64,000 nucleotides of DNA from Anatilimnocola floriformis (GTDB lineage Bacteria > Planctomycetota > Planctomycetia > Pirellulales > Pirellulaceae). Positions 43,966 through 51,864 of this stretch are shown one piece after another. The stretch's first letter is position 1; every line of letters begins with the position of its first letter. The position numbers and the translations under genes were made by a program. Below the pieces are notes generated by a model. That model was not told where the DNA came from and searched no databases. It saw only the letters and a program-made list of their open reading frames with translations. The DNA is taken from NCBI RefSeq assembly GCF_024256385.1, contig NZ_JAMLFW010000001.1:6076001-6140000 (forward strand), read 5' to 3'.

Positions 43966-44349
43966 ATGCACACTATCCGTCTGCGCGGCCCGTGGAAACT
44001 TCTCCCCATGGACGCGGATCCAACGACTGCAGTCGAAACGACCATGCCCGGCGATTGGTCCGCGCTTGGCGCCGATTTCGCCGGTCCCGCGCAGTTCATC
44101 CGCCATTTCGGCTTGCCGACGAATTTGTCGCAGGAGCGCGTGTCGCTGGTGATTGAGAGCGTTCACGCGCGAGCGACAATCGAACTCAACGACCAGTCAC
44201 TAGGACTGCAACTGGCGGCAGAAGGTTCGCGCAGATACGAAGTCACCGGACGGCTGCAACTGCGGAACGCTCTCCGCATTACGCTGGAACTTGCCGGCCA
44301 AGCAGGGCCGGGTTTGCTGGGAGAAGTGCGACTGGAAATCGAAGACTAA
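43966..44349 (+). CDS. stand-alone GH2-type sugar-binding (jelly-roll) domain protein
   Basis: 127 residues. RLRGPWKLLPM, TTMPGDWSALGADFAGPAQF, IRHFGLPTNLSQERVSLVIE and HARATIELNDQSLGLQ match the N-terminal galactose-binding-like domain of family 2 glycosidases (the W-x-x-x-P and R-x-F pattern). No catalytic domain follows: a stop comes after the beta-sandwich. It has no signal peptide. It may be a free carbohydrate-binding or regulatory protein; divergent from the YfhO-like gene, convergent with the membrane protein at 44361. Confidence 0.65.
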   Translation: MHTIRLRGPWKLLPMDADPTTAVETTMPGDWSALGADFAGPAQFIRHFGLPTNLSQERVSLVIESVHARATIELNDQSLGLQLAAEGSRRYEVTGRLQLRNALRITLELAGQAGPGLLGEVRLEIED

Positions 44350-44360
44350 AGCACGCGTCG

Positions 44361-45278
44361 TTACGCTGCTTTCGCTTTTTCGCCACGAACCACAATGCGA
44401 TATCCGGCCTGCTGAATGACACTGACTGCAGCGTGAATCATGAGTGACTGGAGGAGCGTGAGCCAGAGCATCGTGAGCAGATCGGCATCGGGCAGCAGGA
44501 ACGTGAGGATGGTCGTGGCTACGCAGATGGTGGCGAAGCTGATCTTGATGAGCAGCAGAAACCGCTCTTGCATCAAGGCCACGAACCAAACTTGCAGCGG
44601 CAGGGCGCCGAGCAAAATGGCTTGCACAAAGAGATGCGGCAACTGTTCCTGATCGATCCGCAGGTAGGTGAATACACCCATCAGCAAGGCCGCGATCGTC
44701 GTGACGGCGAAGAGTCGCAGCAGCGTGAATTGCCAGGGTGCGTCGTCGGCGTCGCGCTCGCCGGTGAGCGTCAGTCGCATGCCGAGGATCCGCGCGTACC
44801 ATACGCCGCTGAGCACAAAGAGGCCATGCGCGAGCATCGCCAGCATCCAAGTTCCTTGCAACTCCGCATGGCCCGCGTAGCGGCTGGCGAGATCGCCGCT
44901 GATGAACATCGCGGCGAGAAACAGCGCGGTCCGCAGCGCGACGTGTTGCCGGCTGAAGCCGCAGTAGAGTGCAACGAGTCCTTGCTGAGCGAAGACCAGC
45001 GCCAAGCCGTAGATCGTGCCCGGCTGCGATTGATTGCCGCCGGCGACATTGATCCAGGTAAGGACGATGGCGTTTTGCACGCCGGCCGCGGTAAGAAACA
45101 GCAGCGTGAGCGTCAGGCCCAGGTAAGGCGAGTTAGCGCGCGGGAGCGCAACCTGCTGCGACGAATACGCGGGCTGCGTTTGCGACAGAAGGTCATCGGC
45201 GGTGGCGCTTTGAAGGCTCACTCGGGCAGGCTCACGGTTGCTCGCGAAGGAGAAGTACGTACGATGGCTGCTAACCAA
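44361..45278 (-). CDS. polytopic membrane protein of unknown function
   Basis: 305 residues from a TTG at 45278, with AGGA six bases upstream; a GTG at 45221 is the alternative. After a 50-residue polar N-terminus there are eight hydrophobic helices (YLGLTLTLLFLTAAGVQNAI, ALRTALFLAAMFISGDLASR, LLRLFAVTTIAALLMGVFTY, LTMLWLTLLQSLMIHAAVSV and others). The end is basic (YRIVVRGEKAKAA). No family recognised; planctomycete-type membrane protein. Start divergent from the Glu-Q-RS gene. Confidence 0.6.
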   Translation of the reverse strand: MVSSHRTYFSFASNREPARVSLQSATADDLLSQTQPAYSSQQVALPRANSPYLGLTLTLLFLTAAGVQNAIVLTWINVAGGNQSQPGTIYGLALVFAQQGLVALYCGFSRQHVALRTALFLAAMFISGDLASRYAGHAELQGTWMLAMLAHGLFVLSGVWYARILGMRLTLTGERDADDAPWQFTLLRLFAVTTIAALLMGVFTYLRIDQEQLPHLFVQAILLGALPLQVWFVALMQERFLLLIKISFATICVATTILTFLLPDADLLTMLWLTLLQSLMIHAAVSVIQQAGYRIVVRGEKAKAA

Positions 45279-45311
45279 TCTCTATCCTAATCGCGGATCT
45301 GCAACAATCGG

Positions 45312-46295
45312 ATGAGCGGCGGCAATTTACTCGCGCGTGACATCGGCCGACTAGCGCCGTCGCCAACGGGTGCGCAGCATGTAGGGAATGCGCGGACTTT
45401 TCTGCTGGCCTGGCTGTCGGCTCGAAGTCGCGCCGGCCGGCTGATTTTGCGGATGGAAGACATCGACAGTCCGCGCATCAAAGTCGGTGCGGCCCAGCAA
45501 GCCGTCGAGGATCTTCGCTGGCTGGGGCTCGATTGGGATGCAGGCCCCGACATCGGCGGGCCGCAGTTTTCGTACGTGCAAACCGAGCGGCTCAATCTGT
45601 ACCAAGCGGCGCTCCAGCAACTGAAAGACCGCGAGTTGATCTATCCCTGCACATGCACGCGCAGCGAAGTGGCGGCTGCCGCGAGTGCTCCGCATGCAGG
45701 GCAAGAAGGCCCGCGCTATCCAGGCACTTGTGCGCAGAACACGGCAGCGCGAGCCGATGAATTAGCCGTGGGAACTTACGCTTGGCGGCTGCGCACGACC
45801 GATAAGGTCCGCACTTACCACGATGGTCTGGTCGGTGAAGTTCGCTGCAATGTCTTTCAAGAACTGGGCGACTTCGTGATCGCCAAAGCCGACGGCACGC
45901 CGGCCTATCAACTCGCCGTTGTCGTTGACGACCACGACATGCAGATCAGCGAAGTGGTTCGCGGCGATGATTTGCTGCCGAGTGCTTTTCGGCAACTCGA
46001 GTTATATGAACTCTTCGGCTGGCAACCGCCACGGTTCATTCACGTGCCGCTGGTGGTCGGTGAAGATGGCCGGCGACTCGCCAAACGCCATGGCGATACA
46101 CGACTCGCGACGCTGCGCGAGGCCGGAATTCGCAGCGAACAGCTGATTGGTCTGCTCGCTCACTCTTGTAATTTAAGACCGAGCACAGCGCCGGTTACCG
46201 CGCGAGAGTTACTTGCTGATTTCGACTGGCGTCGCGTGAGCCGCGAACGATTTGTGTTCACAGCGGCGATGCACAATTGGTTGGCTCAACCGTAG
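45312..46295 (+). CDS. gluQ: glutamyl-Q tRNA(Asp) synthetase
   Basis: 327 residues. A truncated glutamyl-tRNA synthetase lacking the anticodon-binding domain: RLAPSPTGAQHVGNARTFLL (HIGH motif as HVGN), LRMEDIDSPRIKVGAAQQAV, Cys zinc site YPCTCTRSEV ... YPGTC, VVRGDDLLPSAFRQLELYEL, RRLAKRHGDTRLATLREAG (KMSKS equivalent KRHGD). Such enzymes glutamylate queuosine in tRNA-Asp. It therefore predicts queuosine modification in the organism. The stop TAG is contributed by the palindromic repeat at 46292. Confidence 0.9.
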   Translation: MSGGNLLARDIGRLAPSPTGAQHVGNARTFLLAWLSARSRAGRLILRMEDIDSPRIKVGAAQQAVEDLRWLGLDWDAGPDIGGPQFSYVQTERLNLYQAALQQLKDRELIYPCTCTRSEVAAAASAPHAGQEGPRYPGTCAQNTAARADELAVGTYAWRLRTTDKVRTYHDGLVGEVRCNVFQELGDFVIAKADGTPAYQLAVVVDDHDMQISEVVRGDDLLPSAFRQLELYELFGWQPPRFIHVPLVVGEDGRRLAKRHGDTRLATLREAGIRSEQLIGLLAHSCNLRPSTAPVTARELLADFDWRRVSRERFVFTAAMHNWLAQP

Positions 46296-46318
46296 GACGG
46301 ACCATTGGTCCGTCTTAC
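46292..46318. repeat. GTAGGACGGACC palindrome, short copy overlapping the gluQ stop codon
   Basis: CGTAGGACGGACCATTGGTC followed by CGTCTTAC. The TAG at 46293-46295 is the stop codon of the Glu-Q-RS gene, as in the hsp70-like gene (CCG TAG in both). Confidence 0.75.
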
Positions 46319-46328
46319 AAAGATGCGT

Positions 46329-46347
46329 CCTTTCACGGAGTGAAAGG
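46329..46347. terminator. hairpin between convergent genes
   Basis: CCTTTCA (46329-46335), loop CGGAG, TGAAAGG (46341-46347). Lies between the convergent gluQ and hsp70-like genes; no T-run, so termination is only a guess. Confidence 0.35.
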
Positions 46348-46352
46348 CGACT

Positions 46353-48077
46353 TTAGTTCTTCCAACGCTTGCGAATTTCCGATGAACTTTCTGGATCCGG
46401 CATCCGTTCGGCTAGTGATTTATCGGTGACTCGTTCGTCATCTTCGCCGGAAATGTCTTCGGTTTCCGCGAGGGTGCGTGGCGGTTGCTTCACATCGAGA
46501 GCAGCGCCGGAAAGATTGGCCGGTTCCGGTTCCGCCGTTGGATCGAGGCCCGAAACGTACTTTCGCCAGCTGTCGAGTTGCTCGGTCGAAAGGGTGTTTT
46601 CGCGGCTTAGTTCGTGTCGCAGTTGATTGTCCGTGCCGTCGACTTTGACGAGCACGGTCAAACGGCCGTTCTCTTCATAGCGAAAGCGAACCTCGATCGG
46701 CGTTTGAGCTGGCAACGACGGCGGCAGGTCGCGCACCGCGCATTTGCCCAGCGGCGAGCAATCGTCGGGCGACGTGCTTTCGCCTTCAACGATTTGCACC
46801 AGAATCGACTTTTGCCCTTGTTTTTGCGTCTTAAACACGCGCCGCGCGACCACCGGCAGCGGCGTATTACGAGGCACCAAAATGGCGTTGCGGGGACGCT
46901 TGGTTTTCACATCCATGGCGACCACGCCCAGGCTGTGCGAGTTCACATTGCGAATGTGAAACGAGGGCGACTTCCCTTCGTGATAGGCCAGCAGAATGCC
47001 CGCATGCAGGGCAGCACCATGCGAAATGGCTTCGTCGGGCGAGACGCTGCAGTCAGGGTCCTTGCCGCTCAGTTCTTTCAGTTTTTGCACGACGGCTGGC
47101 ATGCGACTGCTGCCGCCAACGAGCAGCACGCGGTCGATATCGGTCCACCCGAGTCCCGCGGCTTGCAGCGTTTGCCGCGTGGTGAACGCCGTGCGGTCGA
47201 GCAGGTCCTGCGTCATTTCGTGGAACTGGCTGCGACTCACTTCGATCCGCATCGCGGCGCCTTGATAGTCGCAGGCGATGCTGGCCTTCTGCCGCGCCGA
47301 GAGCGTGCGCTTGGCGTCTTCGCATTCGCGGCTGAGACGGCCCAGCGAGTTCGGCTCCTCGCGGGGATCGATGCCGTGCTTGCGGATGAACTCTTCGGCC
47401 ACGTAATCGACGAGCCGTTGATCCCAGTCCTTGCCGCCGAGTTGTACATCGCCGTCGGTCGCTAGCGCGGTGAATTCGCGGCCGCCGATTTCCATCACCG
47501 TCACGTCGAACGTACCACCGCCGAGATCGTAGACGAGGATCTTCTTTCGCTCTTGATCGGGCTGATTGGGGTTCATGTATCCCTGCGAAAAGCCAAACGC
47601 CACCGCAGCCGCCGTCGGCTCGTTGATGATGTCGATCACCTCCAGACCAGCGATGTAGCCGGCGTCTTGCGTGGCTTTGCGGCGAACTTCATCGAAGTAC
47701 GCCGGCACGGTGACCACGGCTTTGCTGAAGGGGCCGATCTGCCGGGCCGCATCGTGACGCAGCTTGTTCAGCACCCAAGCTTGAATCGCCTCGGGCGGAT
47801 AATGCCGACCGCCGAGCAACTTGTGATAAAAGCGGTTCCCCAGATCGCGCTTGGCACAATCGGCAACCTGTTCGGCATCGGTGGCGAGGGCTTTCGCCGC
47901 CTCCTTGCCGACCACCATCTCGTCCCCTTCAAAGAACACCACGCTCGGCGTGATGATGTCCCCTTCGCTGTTCATCAGCGACTTCGGCCGGCCGAGATCG
48001 TCGAGCATCGAGATGACGGAAAATGTCGTTCCCAGGTCGATGCCGATGGCGGGGTGTTTTGTCTTCGCTCGAGCCAT
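46353..48077 (-). CDS. Hsp70 family protein, DnaK-like short form
   Basis: 574 residues. ATPase: AIGIDLGTTFSVISMLDDLG, INEPTAAAVAFGFSQGYM, LVYDLGGGTFDVTVMEIGGR, VLLVGGSSRMPAVVQKLKEL. A substrate-binding beta domain follows (SHSLGVVAMDVKTKRPRNAI, ILVPRNTPLPVVARRVFKT), but the helical lid is reduced and replaced by an acidic, Pro/Ser-rich tail (PRTLAETEDISGEDDERVTD). Length is below DnaK. A cytoplasmic chaperone with a specialised role. Upstream (48078-48600) are a phased repeat array and a sigma-70-like promoter. Confidence 0.88.
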   Translation of the reverse strand: MARAKTKHPAIGIDLGTTFSVISMLDDLGRPKSLMNSEGDIITPSVVFFEGDEMVVGKEAAKALATDAEQVADCAKRDLGNRFYHKLLGGRHYPPEAIQAWVLNKLRHDAARQIGPFSKAVVTVPAYFDEVRRKATQDAGYIAGLEVIDIINEPTAAAVAFGFSQGYMNPNQPDQERKKILVYDLGGGTFDVTVMEIGGREFTALATDGDVQLGGKDWDQRLVDYVAEEFIRKHGIDPREEPNSLGRLSRECEDAKRTLSARQKASIACDYQGAAMRIEVSRSQFHEMTQDLLDRTAFTTRQTLQAAGLGWTDIDRVLLVGGSSRMPAVVQKLKELSGKDPDCSVSPDEAISHGAALHAGILLAYHEGKSPSFHIRNVNSHSLGVVAMDVKTKRPRNAILVPRNTPLPVVARRVFKTQKQGQKSILVQIVEGESTSPDDCSPLGKCAVRDLPPSLPAQTPIEVRFRYEENGRLTVLVKVDGTDNQLRHELSRENTLSTEQLDSWRKYVSGLDPTAEPEPANLSGAALDVKQPPRTLAETEDISGEDDERVTDKSLAERMPDPESSSEIRKRWKN

Positions 48078-48352
48078 GAAATCCTCAATTGCCAGGTGCG
48101 AAGCCGCCGCCTGTTGCTAGCTTTGCGAGTGATGAGTGGGAAAATGCCCTGGCTGACTCCACTCTATCATCCAGCCCAAAACCGAACAACGACCGCCGAA
48201 CTTCGGAACCGTCGAACAGCCTCCTCCATCGAACAACTGCTTGCGTTGCCGATCCCCAGCGTCCGGGGGGCGGCAGCTCACAACAGTTGTTTCAGTTTTC
48301 GAATCCCCGCAACCTCTTTCCAGTTAATGCCTTAGCAAAAACACCCTCGAAA

Positions 48353-48486
48353 TTCCCACAACACTTCACCACCCTTTTACAACACTTTTGCGACGCTTCA
48401 CCACTATTTGCTGACGGCCTGTTGTCGACTTCACAACACTTTCACCACGATTTCATCTGCCGATGTTGCCAGTTCACAACTATTTG
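48353..48486. repeat. helically phased array of seven TTCACMAC-type motifs
   Basis: Seven copies of a motif near TTCACMACNNTTT (minus strand AAANNGTKGTGAA), anchored on the CACMAC core at 48357, 48367, 48378, 48399, 48432, 48443 and 48475. Spacings are 10, 11, 21, 33, 11 and 32 bases, all close to whole multiples of the helical turn. It lies in the 524-base gap upstream of the hsp70-like gene (start 48077), between the likely promoter and the gene. Apart from the array the gap holds no gene I can support. Confidence 0.7.
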
Positions 48487-48555
48487 AAAACCGTTGCGGA
48501 GCGATCGACTTCGCCGAGCCGTCACAAGAAAATCACCATCGGAATCCAATTGACA

Positions 48556-48583
48556 ATTGTATACTTGCGTGCATTTTTGTCAA
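48556..48583 (-). promoter_or_regulatory. sigma-70-like promoter facing the hsp70-like gene
   Basis: On the minus strand TTGACA (48583-48578), 16 bases, TACAAT (48561-48556). The start of transcription would be near 48549, giving a leader of about 470 bases that includes the phased array, unless a second promoter lies closer. On the plus strand a TTGACA also occurs at 48550-48555 but without a good -10. Confidence 0.55.
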
Positions 48584-48601
48584 TGGCGAGCCAGTGGCTT
48601 G

Positions 48602-48868
48602 CTAACGGCGATCCGACGCTTTGAGAGGTTCACTCGGACCCCATCGGTCTCGCCTAATTTGGCGATCGATTTTCTCCAACGGCCAAAAGAATTTGGCAGC
48701 AAAGTCTCCGCCACCACCGTAGTTGCCACTCCAACGAATCCCCATCTCAGCTCGGACGACGAATTGGTCGTCCGGCACGACCAGAGCCAGATAACTGCCG
48801 ACGTACAGTGGCGGTAGGATCAGCAGCAAGATGGCGGCGATCAGCGGCGCGCGAGATTCGCGTTTCAT
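48602..48868 (-). CDS. small membrane protein, paralog 1 of 3
   Basis: 88 residues from the ATG at 48868, AGGA upstream. MKRESRAPLIAAILLLILPP followed by LYVGSYLALVVPDDQ: one hydrophobic helix near the N-terminus, then a polar domain with Gly-rich NYGGGGDF and the shared ending FFWPLEKIDRQIRRDRWG. Same architecture as the genes at 48927 and 49383. Function unknown; probably attached to the inner membrane. The stop is 20 bases from the promoter for the hsp70-like gene. Confidence 0.72.
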   Translation of the reverse strand: MKRESRAPLIAAILLLILPPLYVGSYLALVVPDDQFVVRAEMGIRWSGNYGGGGDFAAKFFWPLEKIDRQIRRDRWGPSEPLKASDRR

Positions 48869-48926
48869 GTTGGTGCTTCCTGCTTGGTCAAATCGACGTC
48901 GCTGGCACGGAACACATGGACCTGAA

Positions 48927-49259
48927 TTAAGAGGGGCAAGGTGTGTAGAGCTCAATGTGGCCGGAAAATGGCACACGAAATTGATCTATCTCCCATGATT
49001 GATCTAACTCCCAAGCCCCCGGTCGCACCTTCCGGTCGACCCTCTCTAGCGGCCAGAACAGGATTTCGGACCAACTGCCGCCATAGCGGTACGTTTCGTA
49101 AATCACCATGCTTTGGTACGTCGAGGGTCCGACATTCGCTACCTTTGCAAAACGAACTTTCCCTGGCGTAACCAGCGCGAGATAGCTCCCCACGTACAGC
49201 ACTGGGAACAGCAGCAGCACGATGGCGAGAAACAAGGGTGCGCGAGATTCAGGTTTCAT
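48927..49259 (-). CDS. small membrane protein, paralog 2 of 3
   Basis: 110 residues, ATG at 49259. MKPESRAPLFLAIVLLLFPV and LYVGSYLALVTPGKVRFAKV, then VYETYRYGGSW-like aromatic segment (VIYETYRYGGSWSEILFWPL) and ERVDRKVRPGAW, plus an extra C-terminal tail (SGHIELYTPCPS). Clear duplicate of the neighbours. 58 bases separate it from paralog 1. Confidence 0.72.
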   Translation of the reverse strand: MKPESRAPLFLAIVLLLFPVLYVGSYLALVTPGKVRFAKVANVGPSTYQSMVIYETYRYGGSWSEILFWPLERVDRKVRPGAWELDQSWEIDQFRVPFSGHIELYTPCPS

Positions 49260-49382
49260 GGCTCAATACTATGCCTGTCAGCCCACTTGCAGGACGCCTC
49301 TCATTGGGTCGAGCCGGTACCAATATACCGAAACTCATGGCAGATTCTCCATCGCGCTTCGGCACTGGTTCATTGCCATCGC

Positions 49383-49598
49383 TTACGTCTCCGTATCAAC
49401 CCACGCGCTCGGCCTGAGTTTGCGATCGATGTCCTCAATGGGCCGAAAGAAATAAATAATGCCCAGGCCCTCGATTCGGTACCAAGGCTGGCCGTACCTT
49501 GTGTCTTCCAGCAACGCGTAGTAACTGCCCACGTACAACAACAGCGGAAGAAAGAGGAGCAACGCCGCGACGAAGAAAGGAGCCATGTGTTTCTTCAT
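49383..49598 (-). CDS. small membrane protein, paralog 3 of 3
   Basis: 71 residues, ATG at 49598 (an in-frame ATG at 49586 is possible). MKKHMAPFFVAALLLFLPLL and LYVGSYYALLEDTRYGQPWY, then IYFFRPIEDIDRKLRPSAWV. It keeps the LYVGSY and the (F/P)-P-(L/I)-E-x-(I/V)-D-R-x-(I/L/V)-R-P-x-x-W end of the family but is the shortest and most diverged. Confidence 0.68.
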   Translation of the reverse strand: MKKHMAPFFVAALLLFLPLLLYVGSYYALLEDTRYGQPWYRIEGLGIIYFFRPIEDIDRKLRPSAWVDTET

Positions 49599-49650
49599 GC
49601 GGAGATTTTATTCGCTTCAGCGGAGCGCCGCGAGGATAAGGTAACCCTCC

Positions 49651-49752
49651 TTTAGCCCCCAGCTTTAGCCATTCTTCCCGAGCGAGCCATTGGAATGGCT
49701 AAAGCCTGCTGCGTCCTTTTCACGTTCCACCAGCTAAAGCTGGTGGCTAAAT
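49651..49752. repeat. TTTAGCC/GGCTAAA palindromic repeat
   Basis: CAGCTTTAGCCATTC (49660-49674) pairs with GAATGGCTAAAGCCTG (49693-49708), followed by a second palindrome CCACCAGCTAAAGCTGGTGG (49727-49746). Intergenic element between paralog 3 and the membrane gene at 49912. Confidence 0.6.
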
Positions 49753-49911
49753 AAATGGAATGTAAAAACGCAATTACAAACTGTCGCGTTGAGTTCGCGA
49801 ACGAACGCAGCAACTCCCTATCACCCAACCTCCCTATCACAAAATCTCACGACCAACCCAACGATCAATTAAGATAGCCACTCCAGAAAGAACCCCCACC
49901 AGGTACCTGCC

Positions 49912-50202
49912 ATGGCTTGGCTGATCATCACGCTGCTCCTCGTCAACATTCCTCTCTATCTGCTCATCGGTTGGTTGATCTTCGATAGCAAAGAGACAGC
50001 CGCCGATACCTTCTTCGGCACGATCTTGGCGATTCTCACGATTGCCTTCGTGCCGCCGATCGTGCGCGTGATGATGGGCTGGAACGACAACACCGAAGCC
50101 CTCGGCTTGTTTCCGATCGCCGCCTTCTTCATCGCTTGCGGCGTGGTGACCTATGGCGAGTACTGGCTGCTGACGACGTACGTTTTCATCCCGCCCGTTT
50201 AG
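49912..50202 (+). CDS. small polytopic membrane protein
   Basis: 96 residues, three predicted helices: MAWLIITLLLVNIPLYLLIG, FGTILAILTIAFVPPIVRVM and FPIAAFFIACGVVTYGEYWL. A polar loop MGWNDNTEALG connects the last two. No family recognised. Starts at an ATG preceded by AGGTACC-like sequence; the MFS gene follows after about 105 bases. Confidence 0.6.
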   Translation: MAWLIITLLLVNIPLYLLIGWLIFDSKETAADTFFGTILAILTIAFVPPIVRVMMGWNDNTEALGLFPIAAFFIACGVVTYGEYWLLTTYVFIPPV

Positions 50203-50309
50203 GCTGTTTCGCTCAACATCGCCAGTTTACAACGGGGCAAAAACCCTTGCCCTCGTTCGCGTACGTACTTACACTGCGAGGCTCCCACCTTTCTGGAGCG
50301 CACTATCTC

Positions 50310-51860
50310 ATGCATGGTTTCGAAGAAGCCGGGCCGGCTCTGCCGGACGATCCGAACGATCGCCGCCCGTGGTACAAATTGCTCACCCGCTACCACTGGT
50401 TCGTATTGATCGTCGCCGCTCTGGGGTGGTTGTTCGACTGTCTCGATCAGCAGCTTTTCATCCTGGCGCGACCGCAGGCGATGGGTGAGTTGCTCAAGCA
50501 CCTCAAATCAGATCCGGTGGCGTTCAAGCTGTGGACGCAGAATGCGGGCGACATTGCCACGAGCGTGTTCATCGCCGGCTGGGCGACGGGCGGTTTGATC
50601 TTCGGCATGCTCGGCGATCGCATCGGCCGGGCGAAGACGATGGTCATTACGATCTTGCTTTACTCGATGTTCACCGGGTTGAGTTCGCTTTCGCAATCGG
50701 TTTATGACTTTGCGTTCTATCGCTTTCTGACCGGCCTCGGTGTCGGCGGCGAATTTGCGGTGGGCGTCGCGCTGGTGGCCGAAGTCATGCCGACTCGGGC
50801 GCGACCCTTTGCGTTGTCGTTGTTGCAAGCGCTGTCGGCCTTCGGCAACATCAGCGCTGCCCTCATCAACTGGCAACTCGGGTTGATGGAAGGCGAAGGG
50901 CTGGAGAGCATCTCCTTCCTGCCGTCGTTCCTGGCAACGCCTTGGCGGATCATGTTCCTCATCGGTGCCTTGCCGGCCTTGCTCGCGCTCGTAATTCGGC
51001 GACGGTTAAAAGAGCCCGAACAATGGGCCAAGGCGTCTCACGATGGCGCCGTTACCAAACAGCTCGGCTCGTACAGCGAACTCTTCTCTGATCCGCTCTG
51101 GCGAAAGCATGCGCTCTTTGGCTTGATGCTGGCGTGTTCGGGTGTGATCGGCTTGTGGGCTGTTGGTTTCTACACGCCGGACTTGATCCGTCAGGTACAG
51201 ACCAAGCCACTGACCGAAGGCGTGTATCAGCGCGAGATTGCCGCAGCCGCCACCGCGAAGGACGCGACGCGCGAAACTCAGCTGACCTCCATTCATCAAC
51301 TGTGGAAGACCGGCAAGGAGAGTGAGATATCGGCCGATCTGGCAGATATTAAGAAGAAGATCGACGCCGAAGTGAAGCGCGAACTAACGAAGTATCAAAG
51401 CCTGACTTCGATCGCGATCAACATCGGCGCGTTCTGCGGAATGTTTGGTTTTGGAGCGCTGTCGCAAGTGATCGGTCGCAAGCCGACCTTCGCCATCGCC
51501 CTGATTGCGGCTTTCGGGATGACGATCTACGTGTTCTTGACGCTGCAGCACATGTGGCAGATTTTCGTCCTCGTGCCGATCATGGGCTTCTGTCAGTTGT
51601 CGCTCTTCGGCGGCTATGCGATCTATTTCCCCGAGCTCTTTCCGACGAGATTGCGGAGCACGGGAACTAGCTTCTGCTACAACGTGGGCCGTTTTGTGGC
51701 CGCGCTCGGTCCGGTGGTGAAGATGGGGCTCAACATGGCCTTTTCAAAGTACGACGAACCGCTGCGCTATGCCGGCGCGACCATGTGCGTCGTATTCCTG
51801 ATCGGCCTGTTTGCCTTGCCGTTTCTGCCAGAGACCAAGGGCAAGCCGTTGCCGGAATAA
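50310..51860 (+). CDS. MFS transporter with an internal hydrophilic insert
   Basis: 516 residues from the ATG at 50310 (MHGFEEAGPALPDDPNDRRP); GGAG 12 bases upstream. Twelve membrane helices; motif A after helix 2 (FGMLGDRIGRAKTMVITILL), RFLTGLGVGGEFAVGVALVA with AEVMPTRARPFALSLLQALS, and the second-half FGFGALSQVIGRKPTFAIAL plus PELFPTRLRSTGTSFCYNVG, all as in the sugar/organic-acid:H+ MFS group. Between helices 7 and 8 it carries a hydrophilic helical insert of about 70 residues (VQTKPLTEGVYQREIAAAAT ... AEVKRELTKYQS), not normal for the family; it should face the periplasm. Substrate unknown. Confidence 0.88.
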   Translation: MHGFEEAGPALPDDPNDRRPWYKLLTRYHWFVLIVAALGWLFDCLDQQLFILARPQAMGELLKHLKSDPVAFKLWTQNAGDIATSVFIAGWATGGLIFGMLGDRIGRAKTMVITILLYSMFTGLSSLSQSVYDFAFYRFLTGLGVGGEFAVGVALVAEVMPTRARPFALSLLQALSAFGNISAALINWQLGLMEGEGLESISFLPSFLATPWRIMFLIGALPALLALVIRRRLKEPEQWAKASHDGAVTKQLGSYSELFSDPLWRKHALFGLMLACSGVIGLWAVGFYTPDLIRQVQTKPLTEGVYQREIAAAATAKDATRETQLTSIHQLWKTGKESEISADLADIKKKIDAEVKRELTKYQSLTSIAINIGAFCGMFGFGALSQVIGRKPTFAIALIAAFGMTIYVFLTLQHMWQIFVLVPIMGFCQLSLFGGYAIYFPELFPTRLRSTGTSFCYNVGRFVAALGPVVKMGLNMAFSKYDEPLRYAGATMCVVFLIGLFALPFLPETKGKPLPE

Positions 51861-51864
51861 TTCC

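Noticed and set aside
48353-48486. Considered as a CRISPR array or an origin with DnaA boxes
   Set aside because: Units are 10-13 bases, degenerate, without unique spacers; none matches TTATCCACA well, and no dnaA or gyrB gene is near.
49660-49746. Considered as an intrinsic terminator
   Set aside because: Stems are AT/GC mixed with no T-run after them in either direction; better described as an intergenic palindromic repeat.
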